DNA from: GCA-001856825 sp049965815
GTDB taxonomy: Archaea > Thermoplasmatota > Thermoplasmata > Thermoplasmatales > GCA-001856825
Reading direction: 5' to 3'
Length of the DNA: 5,305 nt
Assembly: GCA_049965815.1 (NCBI GenBank)
Contig: JBMFVV010000040.1
Span: 1 to 5,305, forward strand
Part shown: positions 1-5,178 of the stretch, in pieces
Numbering within the stretch: the first letter of the stretch is position 1
Layout: every line of letters begins with the position of its first letter
Notes under the pieces: generated by a model
What the model was told of the DNA's origin: nothing
What the model saw: the letters and a program-made list of their open reading frames with translations, nothing else
Databases searched by the model: none
Made by a program: the position numbers and the translations under genes

Positions 1-572
1 ATGAAGAGGTAATTAAATTTAAGGTTTATTATTACCAGGTCTGCATAAAGAGATGGTACATACCTAAACAGCAGTAACTAGATACGGAATTCAGGCTTTT
101 TTCCTTTCAGTTTGAGTTCCGCACTATAACCATTTACAATATTTGATCTGGACCTTTATCTTGACTGTGTTTCCAGACAATTGTTTGGAATTATGTATGT
201 GCACTTTCTAGTATTCTCAGGTATGGCACCCCAGGATTTTCACTATGTCTAATGCCTGGCTGTTGTTTGATGACACAAAAACAATCTATCTTCAACATGG
301 ATTGGAACAACATCCAGATTGCTCTCATACCTGAAAGTTACGCTGCTAAGTCTCAGATCGGGTAAAGTAATGATGAGATTGGAATCGAAAACAGCTTGGT
401 GTGGAGTATCCGGAAAGGATAGTGATTGGTGCACTAACAAAATAAAGATTGTCTCTGCAGGAGAAGCAGCATAATACGGATAAATATTGAATTCTCACAA
501 AATATCAAGTGCGGAAGTCAGATCTAAATTCATCTGAATCCCATTTCGGTACGTCTAAGAGCCATAAGACTT
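1..572. other. No recognisable gene; AT-rich, stop-rich stretch
   Basis: I read all three plus frames and the longest minus-strand ORF and recognise no protein family. Bases 3-77 are open on the plus strand and end in TAA; this could be the last 24 codons of a gene that begins outside the window, but the peptide is not recognisable. Bases 165-365 are open in one plus frame (66 codons, internal ATG at 270), and a 63-codon minus ORF lies across 249-440. Both have compositions I would expect from decayed or non-coding DNA. An ATAAATATT stretch at about 482-490 could serve as a TATA box for the gene to the right, but its distance from either candidate start is large. No tRNA, repeat array or obvious terminator is seen. 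Confidence 0.5.
3..77 (+). other. Possible 3' end of a gene entering from the left edge
   Basis: Twenty-four codons are open from the window edge to a TAA at 75-77. The peptide is rich in Lys, Tyr and Val and matches nothing I know. A stretch this short is often open by chance, so it is listed only because a partial gene at the edge cannot be excluded from the window alone. Confidence 0.12.
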
Positions 573-636
573 ATGAATGTGTCACCTGCACCGAAACTAA
601 CATTAACGACGATGACAATAACATTTCCATTGGCGT

Positions 637-645
637 GGTGTGATC
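637..645 (+). promoter_or_regulatory. Shine-Dalgarno-like site that favours the start at 651
   Basis: The sequence GGTGTGATC ends five bases before ATG 651. It resembles the archaeal anti-SD complement GGTGATC with a two-base insertion. No comparable site precedes ATG 573. This is the main reason for preferring 651 as the start of the helical-protein gene. Confidence 0.4.
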
Positions 646-650
646 GTGAT

Positions 651-1244
651 ATGAACGTTGAAGAAGGGAAGAAGAATGAGTTGAAAACAGGGACCATCAG
701 ACACCTCGATGAGTATATCCAAGACCATCCTGAGGAGATCCTGCAAGGACTTCTCAATTATGATCGAAGTATCATGCAAACGGCAAGAGAACTTGCCGCA
801 AAGTACATTAGAGCCGTCGACTACAAGACTATTGCGAATAGTCTCTTCACCAGTCTGGACCTTATTAAAGTCGAGGACCTCTATGATACTTCAGGGAAAA
901 CCAGAGACGGATATGTTGAACCCGCTGAGAGGGCGGACGAAATGTTCAGGGAGGTCTACGAACCCTATGAAAGGGAGTTTCAGAGATGCCTGAAGCTCTC
1001 TATGAATGAACAGGCTATGCAACACTGCATGGGACTACTTCTGGGGCTATACACGTTCGAAAAGGAATCGTCTACAGAGTTTGCCGATTGGATACCTGAC
1101 ACCCCCCATGAATGCTTTGAGGAAGTTCTGGAAGCGTGGTTAAGTACAGATCCTGACAGTGAGACACTTGAGAGAATGGATAAATTCATAGCAATCAACT
1201 GCAGAGACTGGCATGCTCACGAAGGAGGGCTGAAACACGGCTAG
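651..1244 (+). CDS. Acidic all-helical protein of unknown function
   Basis: The reading frame is open from 528 and has ATGs at 573 and 651. I prefer 651 (197 aa) because an SD-like site precedes it and because the extra 26 residues (Thr/Pro-rich) do not resemble the charged, helical remainder; the 573 start would give 223 aa. The product is rich in Glu and Asp, is predicted helical almost throughout, and has no signal peptide or membrane segment. Recognisable blocks, numbered from 651, are DGYVEPAE (86-93), a run of helices with an LLLGLYTFE core (129-137), EFADWIPDTP (143-152), and a Cys/Trp/His-rich tail CRDWHAH (184-190). From memory this order of blocks resembles the C-terminal helical part of some archaeal and bacterial conserved hypothetical proteins that carry an N-terminal SWIM zinc finger. 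No CxC...CxH motif is visible here, so the gene may be a lone or truncated version. I assign no function. It converges on the isocitrate dehydrogenase gene. Confidence 0.72.
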   Translation: MNVEEGKKNELKTGTIRHLDEYIQDHPEEILQGLLNYDRSIMQTARELAAKYIRAVDYKTIANSLFTSLDLIKVEDLYDTSGKTRDGYVEPAERADEMFREVYEPYEREFQRCLKLSMNEQAMQHCMGLLLGLYTFEKESSTEFADWIPDTPHECFEEVLEAWLSTDPDSETLERMDKFIAINCRDWHAHEGGLKHG

Positions 1245-1259
1245 CCAAGAGAGATGGTG

Positions 1260-1279
1260 CCGTGGTCAGCACGGTGACC
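1260..1279 (+). repeat. Two mutually exclusive 5-bp hairpins just after the stop codon
   Basis: CCGTG (1260-1264) pairs with CACGG (1270-1274), and the overlapping GGTCA (1264-1268) pairs with TGACC (1275-1279). Only one can form at a time. They sit 15 bases after the stop of the helical-protein gene and cover the SD-like GGTGA (1273-1277) in front of the small ORF at 1283, so they could affect its translation. The stems are short and chance is a reasonable explanation. Confidence 0.25.
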
Positions 1280-1282
1280 TTA

Positions 1283-1429
1283 ATGGAAGCAATCCACTAT
1301 TTTTTGAGCAAAAATGACCAACTTGAAAATTTCAAGGCACCAAGTAACCACACTATCATAAATTACTGTGGTTTAGGTGCTTTTCCACCCATGTACTTTT
1401 CACTTTACGAGTGTCTAATGAAAATATGA
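1283..1429 (+). CDS. Possible small ORF, 48 residues, unknown function
   Basis: An ATG at 1283 opens a 48-codon frame ending in TGA at 1427-1429. GGTGA (1273-1277) lies five bases upstream, a good archaeal SD spacing, and the upstream gene stops 38 bases earlier, so co-transcription is plausible. The same frame stays open back to 1178, giving over 80 codons without a stop. That allows two other readings: a C-terminal part of the upstream gene put out of frame by a mutation, or a remnant of another gene. The peptide has an AIHYFLSKND start, an Asn/Cys/Gly middle and a Pro-Pro-Met-Tyr patch near the end; it has no membrane segment and I recognise no family. A palindrome and a long stem-loop lie inside it, which argues slightly that this DNA works as RNA or as a terminator instead. 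Confidence 0.3.
   Translation: MEAIHYFLSKNDQLENFKAPSNHTIINYCGLGAFPPMYFSLYECLMKI
1300..1305 (+). terminator. T6 tract downstream of the helical-protein gene
   Basis: Six T residues lie 56 bases after the stop at 1244. Archaeal RNA polymerase terminates at T-runs without needing a hairpin. If the small ORF at 1283 is real, this tract falls inside it and would have to be read through. Confidence 0.25.
1322..1336. repeat. 15-bp perfect palindrome
   Basis: CTTGAAA (1322-1328) and TTTCAAG (1330-1336) are exact inverted copies around a single A. Spacing like this suits a DNA-binding dimer better than an RNA hairpin, because the loop is one base. It lies immediately before the stem-loop at 1334-1383, with the last three bases shared. 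Confidence 0.45.
1334..1383 (+). terminator. Interrupted stem-loop followed by a T-run; terminator or structured RNA
   Basis: The outer stem pairs AAGGCACC (1334-1341) with GGTGCTTT (1376-1383), including one G-T pair. A small internal loop of AAGT against TA follows. The inner stem pairs AACCACA (1346-1352) with TGTGGTT (1367-1373), closing a 14-base loop. In total 15 base pairs form within 50 bases, and TTTT (1381-1384) follows at once, which is the outline of a hairpin-plus-U terminator for the plus-strand gene. It also resembles the end of a small mobile element, but no partner copy is present in this window. Confidence 0.4.
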
Positions 1430-1509
1430 TTACAGGTCAGATTGTCGCATAAATTTTAGTAGAGCAGATCAGTCATGTCCAGCAGTAATATATCATTGAT
1501 TTTATCCCT

Positions 1510-1515
1510 AAAAAA
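1510..1515 (-). terminator. Probable terminator of the isocitrate dehydrogenase gene (T6 on the minus strand)
   Basis: Read on the minus strand this is a run of six T residues about 135 bases beyond the icd stop. It is the first substantial T-run that minus-strand transcription meets after the gene. Confidence 0.35.
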
Positions 1516-1557
1516 GATAGGCAGACCTTGATGCAATCCCCGCTACTTAATTAGTTA

Positions 1558-1564
1558 TTTTTTT
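1558..1564 (+). terminator. T7 tract facing the isocitrate dehydrogenase gene
   Basis: Seven T residues on the plus strand would stop transcription coming from the left before it runs into icd antisense. Together with the minus-strand T-run at 1510-1515 it marks the gap between the convergent genes as a two-way termination zone. Confidence 0.35.
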
Positions 1565-1650
1565 ACTACTTCGATAGAATGGGAGATCCAGAATCTATGT
1601 GATTATGTCGTTCCATTCCAAGCCCCCCCCTTCCGCGTCGTCAGGGTAAA

Positions 1651-2871
1651 CTACGCATTTAACATCTCCTGTAAATTTTTAGCTATAGAATCAATGAACT
1701 CCTCTGAAGTTACAAATTCCTTTGCTGCGCCTTCAGAGAGCTTGGCAATATCCTGTGTCATTATTTTGTCCCTTTCTATAGTGTTAATGACTGCCTTCTC
1801 AAGGGTTTCTGAAAAATTAACCAGGTCACTAAGACCGTCGATTTCCCCCCTTCTTCTCAGGCCTCCTGTCCACGCGAAGATCAAAGCGGTTGGATTGGTA
1901 GATACTTTTTCGCCCTTCAGATATCTGTAATAATGGCGCTGTACAGTTCCGTGAGCTGCCTCAGACAGGTAATATCCATCAGGGGAGAAGAGCTCGGAAG
2001 TCATAAGAGCAAGCGAGCCAAATGCCGTGGATACAAAATCAGAAAACACGTCACCGTCATAATTCTTGCACGCCCAAATGAATCCCCCCTCAGATCTGGT
2101 GACTCTAGCTACTGCGTCGTCTATTAGATAGTAATTGTAATTTATATTCAACTTTGCGAATTCATCCTTAAATTCCTTCTCGTACAGATTTGCGAATATC
2201 TGTTTGAATCTGGCATCATAGACTTTTGATATGGTATCCTTTGTTGCAAACCACAAATCCATCTTCTTCAGAATTGCGTATTTGAAAGATGCCCTGGCGA
2301 AGCCCTCTATTGACTTGTCCAGGTTATAAACCCCCTGGATGACTCCGGGCCCAGGAAATTCTGGATACTTAACTCTCGTTTCTTTATTACTCTTTGACTT
2401 AAATATCAGTTCAGCGCTCCCCGCTTCATCAAATCTGAGGCTTATTCCATCATAGATATCACCGAAAACATGCCTTGCAACGATTATTGGCATTTTCCAG
2501 GACCTTACAGCAGGACGAATAGAATTTATGACTATTGGTGCCCTGAATACTGTTCCATCAAGAATCTTTCTTATTGTTCCGTTTGGGCTTGGCCACTCCT
2601 TCTTCAAGTCAAATTCCTTTACCCTTTCTGCATTTGGTGTAATAGTTGCGCACTTCACGCCTACACCCCACTTCTTAATTGCCTGTGCAGCGTCGTAAGT
2701 TACCTTGTCATCTGTTCTATCTCTGTTTTTAACTTGGAGATCGAAGTATTCTGTCTTTAGATCTATGTAAGGTGTCAACAGTTTCTCCTTTACCATTGCC
2801 CACAACACTCTGGTCATTTCGTCTCCATCAATTTCAACAATTGGTTTATCCATCTTGATTTTGGCTACCAT
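1651..2871 (-). CDS. icd: NADP-dependent isocitrate dehydrogenase, eukaryote-like homodimeric type
   Basis: The 406-residue product is complete and can be aligned by eye with human IDH1 over its full length. The enzyme oxidatively decarboxylates isocitrate to 2-oxoglutarate with NADP in the cytoplasm, as part of the TCA cycle. Visible landmarks are DGDEMTR (15-21), VGVKCATITP (70-79), the substrate loop SPNGTIR (95-101), Arg110 and Arg133 (the equivalents of human Arg109 and Arg132), Tyr140, Lys211 (human Lys212), and EGGFIWACKNYDGDV (261-275) with metal-binding Asp274 and Asp278. HGTVQRH (307-313) contains Arg312 and His313, matching the NADP-selecting Arg-His pair of this family, and STNP follows at 324-327. 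The ATG at 2871 is preceded by GAGGGTGAT six bases away. The length matches the family and no catalytic residue is missing. It stands alone on its strand, with broken genes upstream. The subfamily is certain; whether it was acquired by transfer is not shown here. Confidence 0.96.
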   Translation of the reverse strand: MVAKIKMDKPIVEIDGDEMTRVLWAMVKEKLLTPYIDLKTEYFDLQVKNRDRTDDKVTYDAAQAIKKWGVGVKCATITPNAERVKEFDLKKEWPSPNGTIRKILDGTVFRAPIVINSIRPAVRSWKMPIIVARHVFGDIYDGISLRFDEAGSAELIFKSKSNKETRVKYPEFPGPGVIQGVYNLDKSIEGFARASFKYAILKKMDLWFATKDTISKVYDARFKQIFANLYEKEFKDEFAKLNINYNYYLIDDAVARVTRSEGGFIWACKNYDGDVFSDFVSTAFGSLALMTSELFSPDGYYLSEAAHGTVQRHYYRYLKGEKVSTNPTALIFAWTGGLRRRGEIDGLSDLVNFSETLEKAVINTIERDKIMTQDIAKLSEGAAKEFVTSEEFIDSIAKNLQEMLNA

Positions 2872-2874
2872 ACT

Positions 2875-2883
2875 ATCACCCTC
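2875..2883 (-). promoter_or_regulatory. Strong Shine-Dalgarno site of icd
   Basis: On the minus strand this reads GAGGGTGAT and ends three bases before the ATG at 2871. It contains GGTGAT, an exact match to the complement of the archaeal 16S rRNA tail, and fixes the start codon. Confidence 0.75.
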
Positions 2884-2903
2884 TTAACAATGTAAAGTCC
2901 TTC

Positions 2904-2918
2904 ACGTTCTATTAACGT
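2904..2918 (-). promoter_or_regulatory. Candidate icd promoter: TATA-like box inside an inverted repeat
   Basis: ACGTT (2904-2908) and AACGT (2914-2918) are exact inverted copies five bases apart. The spacer and its edge read TTAATAG on the minus strand (2909-2915), a fair TATA-like element. A start about 25 bases downstream would fall near 2887 and give a leader of about 16 bases that just contains the SD site. If this is right, a regulator bound to the repeat would block the TATA box. The TATA match is weak, so the promoter call is tentative. Confidence 0.35.
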
Positions 2919-2933
2919 TTCTCATAGTGTATC

Positions 2934-3163
2934 TCAGCTGAATTGACATAGCTCATTTCTTATTATCTCGCCCTTCACTACAATCATGTTCGTCTCCTTT
3001 AACTGCCATGTTGCCATGAGTGACACGATATACTGGTAGTTCCGTGATCTATTATCTGACCTGAACATGCCTTCATCTTCCTTACAACCATATACTCTCT
3101 TATGGCCTTCTCTGCAAGGTTGTTTGCGGGTTCCAATCGCTGGCAGATAAGGAAGGTGAGCTA
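2934..3163 (-). pseudogene. C-terminal remnant of an IS66-like transposase
   Basis: On the minus strand, 3160-3074 reads LTFLICQRLEPANNLAEKA and continues to IREYMVVRKM. The reading must then shift frame near 3073-3069 to continue as GMFRSDNRSRNYQYIVSLMATW (3071-3006) and on to a TGA at 2936-2934. The order NN-x-AE-(K/R)-A-(I/L)-RE...RK...FRS...Y.YI.SL.ATW is the signature around the last catalytic acidic residue and C-terminus of IS66-type transposases. A TAG (3163-3161) sits directly before the recognisable part, so the remnant has at least one stop and one frameshift and cannot be functional. The N-terminal part is absent: the DNA beyond 3165 belongs to a different broken gene on the other strand. 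No terminal inverted repeats or target-site duplication were found. Family assignment rests on motif memory. Confidence 0.62.
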
Positions 3164-3172
3164 GCTTCTTAG

Positions 3173-3497
3173 ACCATTGCTAATGTACTCAGCAGGCTTG
3201 TCGTGAATGGAATGCGAAAGAAGAAGTCTGTGTGACTAATTGTTGTTTCTGAGTCCGATTTAGTGGATAAGAGAGATGGTTTACTCATCTGCAACATATG
3301 CACCGGTGGAATACCGCAGAAAAGAGGGAACTCCTTGAACGACTGGATTAGGTAAGGGTCATTGTGATAGAATGTTTCGACATGCAGATGGAAGGAGGGA
3401 CACACGTTTCAAACACAAGGGATGTTGGTATAATGAATTTGTAAAGTACAGGAGCAAGGGACGGCACGATAGGAGGGTCTAGATAAGACTGAAATGA
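3173..3497 (+). pseudogene. alaX: Decayed AlaX-type alanyl-tRNA editing protein
   Basis: AlaX proteins hydrolyse mischarged Ser- or Gly-tRNA(Ala) and resemble the editing domain of alanyl-tRNA synthetase. The clear part begins at 3352 with VRVIVIECFDMQMEGGTHV and SNTRDVGIM (to 3435). After a one-base frame change it continues from 3435 as EFVKYRSKGRHDRRV, a TAG (3480-3482), then IRLK and TGA (3495-3497). This is the AlaX C-terminus: the I-DMQ-x-GGTHV-x-NT-x-x-(V/I)-G block and the K-x-x-x-KG-x-x-x-RR(V/I)-x-I-x-L block. The segment before it (ELLERLD, then TAG at 3349-3351) fits the usual spacer. Further upstream, TIANVLSRLV (3173-3202) may be what remains of the HTxxHVLS zinc-binding helix, but that is a weak match. 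At least two in-frame stops and two frame changes rule out function. The GGTHV core shows Glu-Gly where some homologues have a zinc-binding Cys. Confidence 0.68.
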
Positions 3498-3527
3498 TCA
3501 GTATAGTTGAAACACAAATGACCCCTA

Positions 3528-3821
3528 TTATTGGTGTATCTTAATGCCGTTACATTTGCAATCAATCTTCAGAACTTGCAGCAAAAGACCTAAATTGTCA
3601 ATTATATTTTTAAGCTTGCACGGCTTTGATTCGCCTTGAGCATGTAAAGCAGAAAAATCCATTCTTTCAGATGCAACCTCAAATGAGATTCCTGTTCTTG
3701 TTAATGGCTTTTCATAAAGAATGCCAGCATACTTATTTGCCATTATTTTACCTATGGGCGTTTTGTCCAATAATGGATTTAAAGTAGGTGACTCTGCTGA
3801 CCAAATTAGTAAGCATATCAT
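3528..3821 (-). pseudogene. arcB: Truncated ornithine carbamoyltransferase-like gene (N-terminal quarter)
   Basis: The 97-codon frame corresponds to the carbamoyl-phosphate-binding N-terminal domain of OTC/ATCase enzymes, which are normally about 300 residues or more. The key block is AGILYEKPLTRTGISFEVA (32-50). The family form is FEKPSTRTR(V/I)SFEVA, so the binding signature STRTR has become LTRTG: the first Ser and the last Arg are both lost. It continues with DFSALH (55-60), ES (64-65) and IIDNLGLLLQVLKID (73-87), where homologues have the ES...DN/DT...L block. After about residue 88 similarity ends, and two stops (TAA TAG) follow. The N-terminus also seems short by 10-15 residues, with an in-frame TAA two codons before the ATG. 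It lies 40 bases downstream of arginine deiminase on the same strand, the order of an arginine deiminase operon, which favours OTC over ATCase. Truncation plus motif loss indicates a dead gene. Confidence 0.72.
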
Positions 3822-3841
3822 TATTTATATTCCCTAAATAT

Positions 3842-3848
3842 AAAAAAA
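3842..3848 (-). terminator. T7 terminator of arginine deiminase
   Basis: On the minus strand seven T residues lie 13 bases after the arcA stop codon. This is the cleanest archaeal-type terminator in the window and suggests that arcA is now transcribed alone, separate from the broken carbamoyltransferase. Confidence 0.55.
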
Positions 3849-3861
3849 TGATCTTGCTACT

Positions 3862-5163
3862 TCAATTCCTTTCTATTGCTGCCGTCATGCAGTGTGCCCC
3901 TCCGTATCCTCCTGTAAGGTTTTCAAGGTTAAGGGCATAGGCATCAATGCCATTTTCATTTATCTCTTTCTTGTATGGGAATACTCCCCCGGACTGTGTA
4001 AATGATGAATACTCCGTTTTAATCTCGTCTAAAAGCGCGCCGTATCTTCCCGGATTCTCCCCCGCTTTAAATTCAAGATCCCTTACAACAGCTTTTAATA
4101 TCCTTGAACTGTCTATTGCAAGTATTGTTCCATCCTTTATGCACAGGAAATTTGATGAATAAGCCATCTGCTCTATTGTTGATAGCCATATGATGTTAAA
4201 TCCCTTTGTTTTCATGTAATCATGAAGGTTTGTTTTTTCTCCCGTTTTCTTGTATTTTCCCTCCGATTCCCTTAGATATATATCAACCACAGCATTTTTT
4301 AATAGTAATCCTGACCCCACAACTGTCGTGCTTGATGCTACATTAAAATACGTATCAAGATGCATGTCTATCATTGGGTCTGGCTGATTACCAGGTATTA
4401 GGGGATGTAGCGGCTGGTGTACCACTGCAACCTCATCAAATCCCAGACCGTACGAAAGCATCTGTTTAACACCCTCATCATTGGTTCTGTCACCGTTTCC
4501 AAGGAGTGCAAAATCCTTCATTGGAATAAAGTCTCCACCTTCTATTGTTGCATTTCCGCTTCCTCGCCCTGCAATGGGTAAATTAAGGGCATTCCATAAT
4601 AACTCTGTCATCTCTGGTTCATGCCGCCTCTGTGGCTTTGACAGCCTGGACATAAAAATTCCCTTATCTGTTGTTGCCTGCTGGTCGCGCATGAAATAAA
4701 GGTTTGATAATGGGTCACTATTCGTTATCCTCATGTGTACTGCAGATGCCCCAGTGGAGCTCTTTAAATGAACCTCTGGCCTTAAAAGCAGTATGTCTAT
4801 GAAATGGTTTGTGTCGTATTGATCGATATTCTGCTTCAGCTGGTTCTGTGCCTCAGCAACCTCAGAAGCATTTCCATCGAACTTAAGTATTTCTGCTGCC
4901 AAATTTATTAATTTTTCCCTTATTTCACTATTCCTTTCAGCTATATCTGCAATCGTTTTATCGAGGCGTATTACATCTACACCAAATTCCTCCTTTAATG
5001 TACTCTGAAGCATACTATGTTCAGATCTCGCCTTATACCTGCTAAATGCCCTTTCATAAAGTGATGCCTCTGGGTCAAGCAAACCAAAAAACATCTCTAT
5101 TCCGGGCTTATGCATTGCAACCTTCCTTAACGTATTCCACTCAGCCTTAATTTTTCCTTCCAT
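3862..5163 (-). CDS. arcA: Arginine deiminase
   Basis: The enzyme hydrolyses L-arginine to L-citrulline and ammonia in the cytoplasm, the first step of the arginine deiminase pathway. Starting at ATG 5163 the product has 433 residues, close to the usual 400-420. Motifs below are numbered from the upstream GTG at 5193 (subtract 10 for the true start): LRKVAMHKPG (22-31), the substrate motif NLYFMRD (164-170) with Asp170, QRR (188-190), IEGGD (217-221) with Glu218, GNGDR (232-236), MHLDTYF (277-283) with His278 and Asp280, and the C-terminal GGYGGAHCMT (428-437) with the nucleophile Cys435. All catalytic Asp/Glu/His/Asp/Cys residues of the guanidine-modifying superfamily are present. The residue five before the Cys is Tyr where the Pseudomonas enzyme has Arg, but this position varies in the family. 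AAGGAGGA seven bases before ATG 5163 fixes the start. It has its own promoter and terminator, and the next gene is a broken OTC. Confidence 0.95.
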   Translation of the reverse strand: MEGKIKAEWNTLRKVAMHKPGIEMFFGLLDPEASLYERAFSRYKARSEHSMLQSTLKEEFGVDVIRLDKTIADIAERNSEIREKLINLAAEILKFDGNASEVAEAQNQLKQNIDQYDTNHFIDILLLRPEVHLKSSTGASAVHMRITNSDPLSNLYFMRDQQATTDKGIFMSRLSKPQRRHEPEMTELLWNALNLPIAGRGSGNATIEGGDFIPMKDFALLGNGDRTNDEGVKQMLSYGLGFDEVAVVHQPLHPLIPGNQPDPMIDMHLDTYFNVASSTTVVGSGLLLKNAVVDIYLRESEGKYKKTGEKTNLHDYMKTKGFNIIWLSTIEQMAYSSNFLCIKDGTILAIDSSRILKAVVRDLEFKAGENPGRYGALLDEIKTEYSSFTQSGGVFPYKKEINENGIDAYALNLENLTGGYGGAHCMTAAIERN

Positions 5164-5170
5164 TTTTCTA

Positions 5171-5178
5171 TCCTCCTT
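5171..5178 (-). promoter_or_regulatory. Shine-Dalgarno site that sets the arcA start
   Basis: On the minus strand it reads AAGGAGGA, seven bases before ATG 5163. The alternative GTG at 5193 has no such site and lies upstream of the predicted transcription start. Confidence 0.8.

Noticed and set aside
369..375. ATGATGA resembling a C box of a C/D guide RNA
   Set aside because: No suitably spaced CTGA D box or internal C'/D' pair was found.
249..440. 63-codon minus-strand ORF
   Set aside because: No recognisable family and no Shine-Dalgarno site could be supported. It lies in a stop-rich region and may be chance.
530..1198. Overlapping ORFs on both strands across the helical-protein gene
   Set aside because: They overlap a better ORF with an SD-like site, and their compositions do not look like real proteins.
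1694..2760. Three plus-strand ORFs within the isocitrate dehydrogenase gene
   Set aside because: They lie opposite a complete, well-conserved enzyme and show no family features.
3127..3137. GGGTTCCAATC resembling a tRNA T-arm
   Set aside because: No matching acceptor, anticodon or D-arm lies around it, and the bases encode part of the transposase NN-x-AE block.
1247..3280. AAGAGAGATGGT occurring at 1247-1258 and 3269-3280, with a shorter form at 48-57
   Set aside because: A shared 12-mer in 5.3 kb is expected about once by chance, and the flanking bases do not match.
3169..3405. 78-codon minus-strand ORF
   Set aside because: It is antisense to the AlaX remnant, which has a far better family match on the plus strand. 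Its Ser/Phe/Thr-rich composition fits a shadow frame.
3947..4699. Two plus-strand ORFs within arginine deiminase
   Set aside because: They are antisense shadows of conserved coding sequence.
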